Shown here in pieces: positions 1-6,636 of a stretch of 8,306 nt of DNA. The stretch's first letter is position 1. Each line of letters starts with the position of its first letter. Both the position numbers and the translations under genes were made by a program. A model generated the notes under the pieces. The model saw nothing but the letters and a program-made list of their open reading frames with translations, searched no databases and was not told the DNA's origin. Origin of the DNA: Anaerolineales bacterium (GTDB taxonomy: Bacteria > Chloroflexota > Anaerolineae > 4572-78 > NAK82); the NCBI GenBank assembly GCA_024643945.1, contig JAHELX010000249.1, forward strand, positions 1 through 8,306. The letters run 5' to 3'.

Positions 1-981
1 GGGCGGCTTGGGTCGAGGCATTCCCCGCTTGCCTTCAACAGAGGCGATGAGGGCGGTCTCTTCGCCGCACACAAATGCCCCCGCACCCTCTCTCAGCTTG
101 ATGTCAAAATCGAAGCCGGAGTCCAGGATGTTTTTACCCAACAGGCCCATTTCTCGCATCTGCTGGATGCCGAACTTAAGGCGTTCGACTGCCAACGGGT
201 ACTCAGCCCGGATGTAAATGTAAGCTTCGGCAGCACCCAAGGCGTAACCGCCAATCAGCAAACCCTCCAGCAAGGAATGGGGGTCTCCCTCGATCAACGC
301 ACGGTTCATAAATGCGCCCGGGTCGCCCTCATCAGCATTGCAGATCAGGTATTTGATGTCACCCGGCTGATCGCGGCAGATCTGCCACTTGACGCCGGTG
401 GGGAAACCGGCACCGCCACGGCCGCGCAGCCCGGCCTTTTTCACCTCTTCAACCACTTGCTGGGGAGTCCAGCTTAATGCCTTTTCAAAGCCTTCGTAGC
501 CACCGCGAGCCAGGTAGTGATTGAAGTTCGTGGGGTCGATGAGGCCACAATTACGGAGGATGATACGCGGCTCTACCCCTAGCATCGCGTGCGAGGATAG
601 GGGGGGGATACCATCTAAGGGTTGATCGCCAAAAGTACCGATGGCCAAATCGGGGCAGGGATCGTCGCCTAACAGCCAATCCTCGGTCAAACGGGTAACC
701 GCCCGGGGGGTCACGTTACCGTATAAAATTGCTGGTTGTCCTGGCTTATTGATGATGGCTACCGGCTCCAGGTAGCATGTCCCAATAGAACCAACCTGGG
801 TGATAACGAGATCCAGGTTGTGCTCGGCCTGCTGTCGCTGAAATGCCGCGACCGTATCCATAGCGCCGGACGCCTGGCCGCTAGTGTCGGTGCCGATCCG
901 CACGTGAGGTCGGCTCTCTTGTTCCAGTGCTTGCCACTCGGCAAGTGCCTTTGCCCTCAACTCACCTATGGTTGTCATCAT
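1..981 (-). CDS. NuoF-like NADH/FMN-binding diaphorase subunit (HydB/HymB/HndC type), 3' end missing
   Basis: FMN- and NADH-binding flavoprotein subunit, homologous to the complex I 51-kDa subunit and to the diaphorase subunits of NAD(P)-linked hydrogenases and formate dehydrogenases. Translating the minus strand from the ATG at 981 gives 327 codons open to the window edge. Residues about 27-92 match the thioredoxin-like ferredoxin domain found at the N-terminus of HydB-type proteins. Residues about 183-327 carry the flavoprotein signatures GLRGRGGAGFPTGVKW (184-199), CNADEGDPGAF (214-224), EGDPH (231-235), IYIRAEYP (255-262) and GAGAFVCGEETAL (299-311). The C-terminal [4Fe-4S] domain lies outside the window. 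The start overlaps the stop of the upstream NuoE-like gene (TGATG), so the two are probably translationally coupled. In the N-terminal domain only Cys69 of the usual cysteines is kept; Ser34 and Ser65 sit where cysteines are expected, so that cluster is probably absent. The partner enzyme (hydrogenase, formate dehydrogenase or other) cannot be told from this window. Confidence 0.93.
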   Translation of the reverse strand, partial: MMTTIGELRAKALAEWQALEQESRPHVRIGTDTSGQASGAMDTVAAFQRQQAEHNLDLVITQVGSIGTCYLEPVAIINKPGQPAILYGNVTPRAVTRLTEDWLLGDDPCPDLAIGTFGDQPLDGIPPLSSHAMLGVEPRIILRNCGLIDPTNFNHYLARGGYEGFEKALSWTPQQVVEEVKKAGLRGRGGAGFPTGVKWQICRDQPGDIKYLICNADEGDPGAFMNRALIEGDPHSLLEGLLIGGYALGAAEAYIYIRAEYPLAVERLKFGIQQMREMGLLGKNILDSGFDFDIKLREGAGAFVCGEETALIASVEGKRGMPRPKPP

Positions 982-1595
982 CAACTCTCGTATTTCTTGA
1001 GTAACTTCTGGCCCTTGGTGGAATTCATCCGAGCGTGGACATCCGAGTCCACCACAACCACCGGGGCCAGGGCACAGCAGCCAAAGCAAGCCACCTGCTC
1101 CAGGCTGAACTGTCCATCGGGAGTAGTCTCACCAGCTTTGACATGCAGTTTATGTTCCATCCAATCCAGGATGCGGCTACCACCTCGCACGTGGCAGGCT
1201 GTTCCCAGACATACCTTGATCGTATGCTTACCTGGCTCGGTGAAACGGAACTGAGAGTAGAATGAGGCAACGCCGAAGATTTCTCCTGGGTTTACCCTGG
1301 TGAATCTCCCGATCTCATCCACTACATCCGAGGAGATATATCCGTAGGACTCTTGTACCTCCTGAAGAATCGGGATCAAAAAACCCCGATCACCTTTGGG
1401 ATACCTGGCCAAAATCTGTTCGATATTATTCTCCATCATCACCTCTAATAGTACCCTTCGCAGCGGCTCTGCTCCCAGAAGAGAGCCAACGTTTCCAAAC
1501 AGTTGGGAGCCAAAAGGAGTCTGTAAAGCACTCCTTAGTTTTTCAAATAATTCTAGCATAGTTTGGGCTGCATTGACAAATGAGTTTTGTCCCAT
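981..1595 (-). CDS. NuoE-like [2Fe-2S] thioredoxin-fold subunit (HydC/HndA type)
   Basis: Small electron-transfer subunit homologous to the complex I 24-kDa protein, which docks on the NuoF-type flavoprotein. With the start at 1595 it has 204 residues. An N-terminal helical region (about 57-110, with GFLIPILQEVQESYGYIS at 71-88 and NPGEIFGVASFY at 102-113) precedes the thioredoxin-like ferredoxin fold. The four cluster ligands are intact: Cys129 and Cys134 (CLGTAC) and Cys170 and Cys174 (CFGCC, a Cx3C pair). The start is uncertain. Relatives usually begin near MMENNIEQIL, which here corresponds to tandem ATGs at 1439 and 1436 preceded by AGAGG. The ATG at 1595 has no clear ribosome binding site, and codons between it and 1439 are richer in A/T at third positions than the body. 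However, this 52-residue extension reads like a plausible amphipathic protein, so I keep the long form. It is the first gene of the leftward unit and overlaps the NuoF-like gene. Confidence 0.88.
   Translation of the reverse strand: MGQNSFVNAAQTMLELFEKLRSALQTPFGSQLFGNVGSLLGAEPLRRVLLEVMMENNIEQILARYPKGDRGFLIPILQEVQESYGYISSDVVDEIGRFTRVNPGEIFGVASFYSQFRFTEPGKHTIKVCLGTACHVRGGSRILDWMEHKLHVKAGETTPDGQFSLEQVACFGCCALAPVVVVDSDVHARMNSTKGQKLLKKYES
1440..1446 (-). promoter_or_regulatory. Ribosome binding site supporting an internal start of the NuoE-like gene
   Basis: On the minus strand AGAGGTG lies directly before two tandem ATG codons (1439-1437 and 1436-1434). The AGAGG core is 5 nt from the second ATG, a good spacing. 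Initiation here would give a 151-residue protein, close to the usual NuoE length, whereas the upstream ATG at 1595 lacks such a site. Confidence 0.4.
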
Positions 1596-1603
1596 AGTCC
1601 AAT

Positions 1604-1632
1604 GACATCCGTCACTGCCAGGTCGGGATGCC
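1604..1632. repeat. Imperfect inverted repeat in the divergent intergenic region
   Basis: GACATCC (1604-1610) and GGATGCC (1626-1632) are complementary at six of seven positions and separated by 15 bp. The element lies between the divergent NuoE-like and alanine dehydrogenase genes and overlaps the -35 half of the candidate rightward promoter, which is where an operator would sit. Arms this short can occur by chance, so this is only a candidate regulator site. Confidence 0.2.
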
Positions 1633-1644
1633 TTTGGCTATACT
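1615..1644 (+). promoter_or_regulatory. Candidate sigma70-type promoter for alanine dehydrogenase
   Basis: A -10-like hexamer TATACT (1639-1644, five of six to consensus) follows CTGCCA (1615-1620, four of six to TTGACA) with an 18-bp spacer. Transcription would start near 1651 and give a leader of about 70 nt. The -10 lies within CTATACTTGATAG (1638-1650), whose outer four bases form a small palindrome. This is read by eye, and weak matches of this kind are common. Confidence 0.3.
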
Positions 1645-1703
1645 TGATAGTAAGGTAAATGCGTCCTGATTTCTTTTCCCTATAGAATGAAGGCCATGGT
1701 CAA

Positions 1704-1710
1704 GTGGAGG
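1704..1710 (+). promoter_or_regulatory. Ribosome binding site that sets the alanine dehydrogenase start
   Basis: GTGGAGG lies 11 nt upstream of the ATG at 1722. The GTG inside it could be read as a start six codons earlier. The GGAGG core instead looks like the Shine-Dalgarno sequence for the ATG, which gives the family's normal N-terminus (Met, two residues, then VPKE). Confidence 0.55.
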
Positions 1711-1721
1711 CTGGCACAGTT

Positions 1722-2912
1722 ATGGAGTTCGGAGTCCCCAAAGAAGTTCGTGATCTGGAAATGCGGGTCGGGCTGACCCCTGCCGGCGTTCTAGCTCTGA
1801 CGCGAGCCGGGCACGTCGTCTATGTGGAACGAGGTGCTGGCGCGGGGGCCGGCTTCAGCGATGAGAATTACCGCCAGGCGGGCGCTCAGATTGTCTATTC
1901 GGCGGAGGAAGCGTACGGCCGCGCGGATGTGGTGATAAAAGTAACTCGCCCGACCGCCCAGGAACATGAGTTGTTTCGCATTGGGCAGGTCATCTTCTCC
2001 TATCTACATTTGTCCGTGGCATCGCCCGATCTGTTAGAAGCACTCGTCGAGCGCGAAGTCACTGCTATCGCCTACGAGATGATTCAAGAGAAAGATGGTC
2101 TAAGACCGGTGCTGTTGCCCATGAGTGAAGTTGCCGGACGCTTAACGCCCGTCATCGCCGGCCAACTGCTGATGAGCACTCACCTTCATTTGCAAACCCC
2201 CAAAGGGGACCTGCGAATGGGGCAGGGTAGATCGCCTTTGGGAGACGGCGGGGGACGGGGCATTTTGCTTAGCGGCATCCCTGGCGTCCCACCGGCGGCA
2301 ATTGTCATTATTGGGGGTGGGGTACTCGGCTCCAATGCGGCGCGCGCATTTGTCGGGATGGGAGCTCAGGTCACCATCTTGGACCGCGATGTAAAAAAAC
2401 TACAATACCTGGACGACATGTTCGGCGGACGGATCACGACCATGATCTCCAACGAATATAACCTAAACCGGGTGGTTGAGTTCGCGGACGTACTGTTGGG
2501 CTGTGTATTGACACCCGGCCGGCGGGCACCCATACTGGTCAGCCGCGACATGGTGCGCCGTATGCGCCCTGGGTCGGTGATTATAGACTTCTCCATTGAC
2601 CAGGGAGGCTGCGTTGAGACCAGCCGTCCAACCACTCTGCGTGATCAGACGTTTGTCGAAGAAGGAATCATTCACCATTGTGTACCGAACATGACGGCCA
2701 CCGTGGCTCGCACGGCCAGCTACGCTCTCACCAACGCGGCCTTGCCTTACCTGTTGCCTGTCGGCGCTTCCGGGTTGCCAAATGTGTTCGAGGGTGAACC
2801 GGGGCTACTTGAAGGCGTCAACCTATATCGAGGCAAGCTAACGCATCCCGAAGTGGCAGCCGGCCTGGGGCGTCAGGTCGAGCTCGATCTGTCGCTTGGA
2901 GTTCCTGAATGA
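1722..2912 (+). CDS. ald: Alanine dehydrogenase (NAD-dependent)
   Basis: Reversible oxidative deamination of L-alanine to pyruvate, NADH and ammonium; a cytosolic enzyme, hexameric in characterised members. The protein has 396 residues from the ATG at 1722, against about 370 for typical family members. The N-terminal MEFGVPKEVRDLEMRVGLTP aligns directly with the family. The substrate residues known from characterised Ald proteins are present: Arg15, Lys73 and His96 (SYLHL), plus Asp293 (IDQGGC). The NAD fold shows GGGVLG at 198-203 and Asp221 ending strand two. The C-terminal part has HHCVPNM (318-324) and ALTNAALPYL (335-344). Two features are odd. An extra segment of about 23 residues (roughly 154-177) sits just before the conserved GGRG(I/V)LL stretch, so residues beyond it are shifted by about 23 from usual numbering. 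The usual PGAVPRT is TATVART. The stop overlaps the next start (ATGA). Activity on another amino acid, or reductive use, is possible. Confidence 0.9.
   Translation: MEFGVPKEVRDLEMRVGLTPAGVLALTRAGHVVYVERGAGAGAGFSDENYRQAGAQIVYSAEEAYGRADVVIKVTRPTAQEHELFRIGQVIFSYLHLSVASPDLLEALVEREVTAIAYEMIQEKDGLRPVLLPMSEVAGRLTPVIAGQLLMSTHLHLQTPKGDLRMGQGRSPLGDGGGRGILLSGIPGVPPAAIVIIGGGVLGSNAARAFVGMGAQVTILDRDVKKLQYLDDMFGGRITTMISNEYNLNRVVEFADVLLGCVLTPGRRAPILVSRDMVRRMRPGSVIIDFSIDQGGCVETSRPTTLRDQTFVEEGIIHHCVPNMTATVARTASYALTNAALPYLLPVGASGLPNVFEGEPGLLEGVNLYRGKLTHPEVAAGLGRQVELDLSLGVPE
2199..2242. repeat. Inverted repeat (14-nt arms) inside the alanine dehydrogenase insertion
   Basis: CCCAAAGGGGACCT (2199-2212) and AGATCGCCTTTGGG (2229-2242) are inverted copies matching at 12 of 14 positions, around a 16-nt loop. 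The outer eight bases pair perfectly. The whole element falls within the segment encoding the extra residues of alanine dehydrogenase, in a G-rich stretch (2205-2260). It could form an mRNA hairpin or be the footprint of a small palindromic insertion that kept the frame. Confidence 0.55.
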
Positions 2913-4222
2913 ATTGGGAAGTGATCTATCGTCGCAAGGTTATTGATGTCGATGCAGCCTTAGCCTGTATTAAATCTGGCGATCGTGTCTATATCGGCGG
3001 TGGGGCTGGCGTGCCCGTGAAGTTGATAAATGGGCTTACGCGGCGAGCTATGCAGACAACCAGTCAGCCGCCCTTGCGTAACGTGGAGATCACCCACCTT
3101 CTGACCTTTGCCGAAGCGCCCTACGCCGACCCCAAATACGAGGGCATCTTCCGCCACAATGCGCTGTTCATCGGCCGTAATGTGCGCCAGGCCGTCCAAG
3201 AGGGACGGGCTGACTTTACACCCATCTTTCTCTCCGAAATACCAGCTTTGTTCCGCAACGGCATTTTGCCGATCGACGTGGCTTTGATCTCTCTGTCACC
3301 CCCCGACGAGCACGGCTTCTGCAGTTTTGGGGTGGAAATAGGGACCACTAAGCCAGCGGCCGAATCAGCCCGACTCATTGTCGCCGAGATTAACCGGCAA
3401 ATGCCCCGTACCCTGGGCGACTGCTTCATCCACGTCAGTCGGCTGCAGCACATCGTCGAAGTAGATTACCCGCTTCCCGAGGCACCGCAGGGGGGTAGCT
3501 CGGAACTTCATATGCGGGTGGGGCAGCACATCGCCGAGATGATCCCCGACGGCGCGACATTGCAAATGGGCATCGGCAGCATCCCCGATGCAGTGCTAAA
3601 GAACCTGGAGAACCACAAAGATCTGGGAGTTCACACCGAGCTTTTTTCGGACGGCGTCATTGATATGGTGGAAGCCGGGGTCATCACCTGCGCGCGCAAA
3701 ACCTTCCATCCAGGCAAAGTCATTGCCGGCTTTTTGTTTGGCTCGCAGCGACTCTACGAATTTGTGCATAATAACCCCATCATCGAGCTACATCCCACCG
3801 ACTACGTGAACGACCTCTTTAATATTGCACAAAACGAGAAAATGATCGCCATCAACTCGGCGCTGCAGGTAGATCTCACCGGACAGGTCTGCGCTGATTC
3901 CATTGGATCTCGCTTTTACAGTGGTGTTGGAGGACAGGTAGATTTCATCCGAGGGGCAGCTCGCTCCAAAGGAGGAAAGCCCATTATTGCCTTCCTCTCT
4001 ACGGCCAAAAATGAGAATGTCAGCCGCATTGTACCCGTACTCAGCCAGGGAGCTGGCGTGGTGACGACCCGCAATGACGTCCATTACATCGTGACTGAAT
4101 ACGGCGTCGCCTCATTGCACGGCAAAACAGTGCGCCAGCGGGCCAGGGAACTTATCAACATCGCTCATCCCAAATTCCGAGACGAGTTAACGGGAGCTGC
4201 TCGTGAATTGGGTTATTTTTAG
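2909..4222 (+). CDS. Acetyl-CoA hydrolase / 4-hydroxybutyrate CoA-transferase family protein
   Basis: Class I-type CoA-transferase that moves CoA between carboxylic acids, or hydrolyses acyl-CoA, through a glutamyl-CoA thioester. It has 437 residues, the normal length for the AbfT/acetyl-CoA hydrolase family. The N-terminal domain includes GDRVYIGGGAGVP (24-36) and SPPDEHGFCSFG (130-141). The C-terminal domain has GIGSIPDAV (221-229) and HTELFSDGVIDMVE (242-255), in which Glu244 fits the catalytic glutamate known from the Clostridium aminobutyricum enzyme. GVGGQVDF (339-346) is the CoA-binding loop, and TEYGVASLHGKTVRQRA (396-412) is the conserved C-terminal block. The start ATG overlaps the alanine dehydrogenase stop by four bases, implying translational coupling. 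The context suggests release of acetate or branched acids from acyl-CoA during amino-acid fermentation. The true acyl donor and acceptor cannot be read from sequence, and no 4-hydroxybutyrate pathway genes are visible here. Confidence 0.92.
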   Translation: MNWEVIYRRKVIDVDAALACIKSGDRVYIGGGAGVPVKLINGLTRRAMQTTSQPPLRNVEITHLLTFAEAPYADPKYEGIFRHNALFIGRNVRQAVQEGRADFTPIFLSEIPALFRNGILPIDVALISLSPPDEHGFCSFGVEIGTTKPAAESARLIVAEINRQMPRTLGDCFIHVSRLQHIVEVDYPLPEAPQGGSSELHMRVGQHIAEMIPDGATLQMGIGSIPDAVLKNLENHKDLGVHTELFSDGVIDMVEAGVITCARKTFHPGKVIAGFLFGSQRLYEFVHNNPIIELHPTDYVNDLFNIAQNEKMIAINSALQVDLTGQVCADSIGSRFYSGVGGQVDFIRGAARSKGGKPIIAFLSTAKNENVSRIVPVLSQGAGVVTTRNDVHYIVTEYGVASLHGKTVRQRARELINIAHPKFRDELTGAARELGYF

Positions 4223-4324
4223 ACAGTGGCAGTCGATGAGGGAGCGCTACACTAAGCTCCAAATATTCAGATCACCTGGTATTTGCTGTTGCTGATCGCC
4301 GTTTACCAACGGGAGTGATAATCG

Positions 4325-4843
4325 ATGGTAACAGTCGCCGACGTAATGACCCCTGATCCGGTCACCGTTGTGCCTGACGACTCCTTGCGGCTCGCTCGCG
4401 ACCGGATGGCTGAAGGCAACTTCCGTCGGCTGCCGGTAGTGCAATCCGGGCGTTTGGTAGGCATCGTTACCGATCGGGATCTGCGCCGGGCGACGAACTC
4501 CCCCTTTGTTTTGCGTGAGCGCTGGTACGATGATTTGATCCTCGACCAGGTAAAAGTTTGGGGCGCGATGACTGCCAATCCCGTGACAGTGGAGGCGAAC
4601 GCGCCCTTAGTTGTCGCCGCCCAGTTGATGCGCGACCACAAAATCGGTGGCTTGCCTGTGGTGGCGGGGGAATATCCTCGTAGCGTGCAGCAGGTGCAGG
4701 GTGCAGATAGGCTGGTGGGGATTATCACCGAAACGGATTTGCTTGACTACCTGATCAAACTACTCAAAGGTAATGCGGAACTCAATGAGAGCATTCAAAT
4801 TCAACACAAGTATGCACAAGGCTCTCACCTCGAAGAAGAATAG
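4325..4843 (+). CDS. Two-CBS-domain protein (AcuB-like)
   Basis: Small regulatory protein made almost entirely of a CBS pair, a module that usually binds adenine nucleotides or S-adenosylmethionine and reports energy state. It has 172 residues. CBS1 covers about 1-56, with VADVMTPDPVTV at 4-15 and RLPVVQSGRLVGIVTDRDL at 35-53. CBS2 covers about 78-145, with AMTANPVTV at 81-89 and GGLPVV then RLVGIITETDLL at 129-140. The linker at 57-77 resembles that of AcuB-type proteins. A loop of about 15 residues (114-128, GEYPRSVQQVQGADR) lengthens CBS2. No enzymatic or DNA-binding domain is attached. The ATG at 4325 has GGGAG about 9 nt upstream. Only 11 bp separate it from the radical SAM gene, so the two are very likely co-transcribed. 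The regulated target is unknown. Confidence 0.88.
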   Translation: MVTVADVMTPDPVTVVPDDSLRLARDRMAEGNFRRLPVVQSGRLVGIVTDRDLRRATNSPFVLRERWYDDLILDQVKVWGAMTANPVTVEANAPLVVAAQLMRDHKIGGLPVVAGEYPRSVQQVQGADRLVGIITETDLLDYLIKLLKGNAELNESIQIQHKYAQGSHLEEE

Positions 4844-4854
4844 GGATCTTTTTG

Positions 4855-6636
4855 ATGTCTGAACCCGACCTGGTGCTGCTCCACCCGCCCAGCGTTTACG
4901 ACTTTCGACAGGAGGCAATTCTCTACGGCCCCATCGCTGACTTTGCGCCTGCCCCCTATGTTTTTGAGATTCATCCTCTGGGCTACGGTTCACTCAGTGA
5001 CTACCTGGAGTACGCGGGCTATCGCGTCCACATCGTGAACCTGGCCCGGCATATGCTCGACGACCCTGAATTTGATGCTGACGAGGCCATCGCTGCCCTT
5101 AATCCCATCGCCTTTGGAATAGATTTCCACTGGCTGGCGCACGCCCAGGGATCACTGGCAGTGGCTCAAATTGTCAAGACGTTTCATCCCGAAACGCCGG
5201 TCATTCTGGGAGGATTCGCAGCCACCTACTATCAGCGCGAGCTGATGAATTACCCCCAGGTAGATTATGTTCTGCGCGGGGACTCGACCGAAGAGCCACT
5301 TCTGCACTTGATGGAGTGTCTGTCGCTAGGACGGGTTCCCGATTTGGTACCTGGCCTCACGTGGCGTACCCACTCGGGGCACGTAGTAGAGAACCCGATG
5401 GGACCGCCGCTGGCTTCGCTGGATGACTTGAGTTCTAACGGCAACCCGTCCTTCAGTTACCAACAGGACTATCCTGTCGCGGTTGGCCCAATGGCTCGTG
5501 GATGTATCAAGAGTTGTCCTACCTGTGGTGGGTCAGCCTATACCTACCAACGTATCCACAAGCGCCAGGCGCCTGGCTACCGGTCGCCTGAGCGCCTGGC
5601 CCAGGACCTGTACGACCTCCGCCGCTCTCATACTGGTTCAATCTATGTGCCGTTCGACATCACCCACCCCGGTATGGATTATGCCTATCGCCTTTTGCAG
5701 GCAATGCGTGGCTTCCCCGATCCGATCTGCCTCAACTTATTCCAGCCAATGCCGCGCAAGTTTTTGCAAGACGTGGCCAAGGCTTTACCCCACTTTGCCC
5801 TGCAGATCTCTATGGACTCGCACGATGCGCGGGTCCGGCAGTCGATGGGCAAGAGTTACAGTAACCTGGCTGTAGAGCAAACCATCGCAGATGTGCTATC
5901 GTTAGGCTGCGAACGCTTCGATCTGCACCTCACGATTGGCCTGCCTCGTCAGGATCACGATTCTGTGATGGCAACGGTAGCCTACTGTGATGACTTATTG
6001 ACCCGGTTCGGCGGCGACGGCCGGCTGCAACCTTTTATCGCCCCCCTCGTGCCCTTCCTCGCCCCTGGTAGTATCGCCTTCGATAAACCGGAGCAAACTG
6101 GCTATCGCCTGCTATTCCGTACGTTAGAAGAACATCGGCGCGCCTTACTTGCGCCCACCTGGAAGTATGTGCTAAACTATGAAACAGACTGGATGACGCG
6201 CGATGACATCGTGCGCACTACCTATGACGCAACAGTGGCAATGGCCCGGCTGAGAGCGAAACACGGTCTCATCCCAGAAGATAGCGCCGAAGCGTTAGAA
6301 GCTCTTGTCAACCGCACCCGCCGGTTAATGGGCGAGATTGAGCGTGTCCTGGCGGTGGATGACACCGATCAGCTTCAGGATACGTTGCGCGCGCTGAAAC
6401 CGGAGATTGACGAGATCAATCAGGCCGGGCCGTGGAACAACTATCTCGTCGTCCCTAAAGGCAAGTATGCCCGGCGGCCGGTTAACTCTAAACGTGAAGG
6501 CGCGTTGGGGAGCACCCAAAGGGTATGGGGTCTTTTCAGGGATTGGTGGGGGCGCCGATACAACTCTTCAAGGAAGACAGCAGAGACCCACGTACCTCCC
6601 ACTGATGCGGGCCGACAAATCGGTACACCCTTATAG
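4855..6636 (+). CDS. B12-binding domain / radical SAM protein of unknown function (resembles the Ta0216-type family)
   Basis: Predicted cobalamin-dependent radical SAM enzyme of 593 residues, with no known substrate. The N-terminal region (about 5-190) looks like a B12-binding Rossmann domain: HPPSVYDFR (10-18), YAGYRVHIVNLA (53-64), GIDFHWLAHAQGS (88-100), VILGGFAAT (116-124) and VDYVLRGDSTEEPL (136-149). The histidine of the DxHxxG cobalamin ligand motif is not evident, as is common in B12 radical SAM proteins. The radical SAM core (about 205-440) contains the cluster motif CIKSCPTC at Cys217, Cys221 and Cys224 (Cx3Cx2C), and later QISMDSHD (317-324) and LHLTIGLP (357-364). A helical C-terminal region with NQAGPWNNYLVVPKGKY (522-538) is followed by a basic, probably disordered tail of about 55 residues. 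I chose the ATG at 4855, with AGGGA upstream, over the adjacent TTG. The family placement is from memory of conserved segments. Nothing in it identifies it as a known methyltransferase or cyclase. Confidence 0.85.
   Translation: MSEPDLVLLHPPSVYDFRQEAILYGPIADFAPAPYVFEIHPLGYGSLSDYLEYAGYRVHIVNLARHMLDDPEFDADEAIAALNPIAFGIDFHWLAHAQGSLAVAQIVKTFHPETPVILGGFAATYYQRELMNYPQVDYVLRGDSTEEPLLHLMECLSLGRVPDLVPGLTWRTHSGHVVENPMGPPLASLDDLSSNGNPSFSYQQDYPVAVGPMARGCIKSCPTCGGSAYTYQRIHKRQAPGYRSPERLAQDLYDLRRSHTGSIYVPFDITHPGMDYAYRLLQAMRGFPDPICLNLFQPMPRKFLQDVAKALPHFALQISMDSHDARVRQSMGKSYSNLAVEQTIADVLSLGCERFDLHLTIGLPRQDHDSVMATVAYCDDLLTRFGGDGRLQPFIAPLVPFLAPGSIAFDKPEQTGYRLLFRTLEEHRRALLAPTWKYVLNYETDWMTRDDIVRTTYDATVAMARLRAKHGLIPEDSAEALEALVNRTRRLMGEIERVLAVDDTDQLQDTLRALKPEIDEINQAGPWNNYLVVPKGKYARRPVNSKREGALGSTQRVWGLFRDWWGRRYNSSRKTAETHVPPTDAGRQIGTPL

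Noticed and set aside
736..1254. Plus-strand open frame of 172 codons opposite the diaphorase genes
   Set aside because: It is antisense to two clearly homologous genes, crosses their junction, shows no family features and has a cysteine- and serine-rich composition typical of a shadow frame.
1385..1400. Similarity between a CCTTTGGG-containing stretch in the NuoE-like gene and the right arm of the alanine dehydrogenase inverted repeat
   Set aside because: The match is about 15 of 17 bases, but both places encode Pro-Lys-Gly-Asp-like residues on one strand or the other and no further similarity surrounds it, so chance is likely.
2218..2260. Possible G-quadruplex in alanine dehydrogenase
   Set aside because: G-runs are present, but one connecting loop is 12 nt and the runs are uneven, so a stable four-run structure is not convincing. 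It is noted only as G-rich DNA.
4241..4260. Small hairpin (GGAGC with GCTCC) after the CoA-transferase stop, a possible terminator
   Set aside because: The stem is only five base pairs with a 10-nt loop and no T-run follows, so it does not meet the pattern of an intrinsic terminator.
4303..4728. Minus-strand open frame of 141 codons opposite the CBS gene
   Set aside because: The plus-strand CBS protein explains the region, and the antisense translation (rich in Arg, Ser and Thr) shows no recognisable domain.
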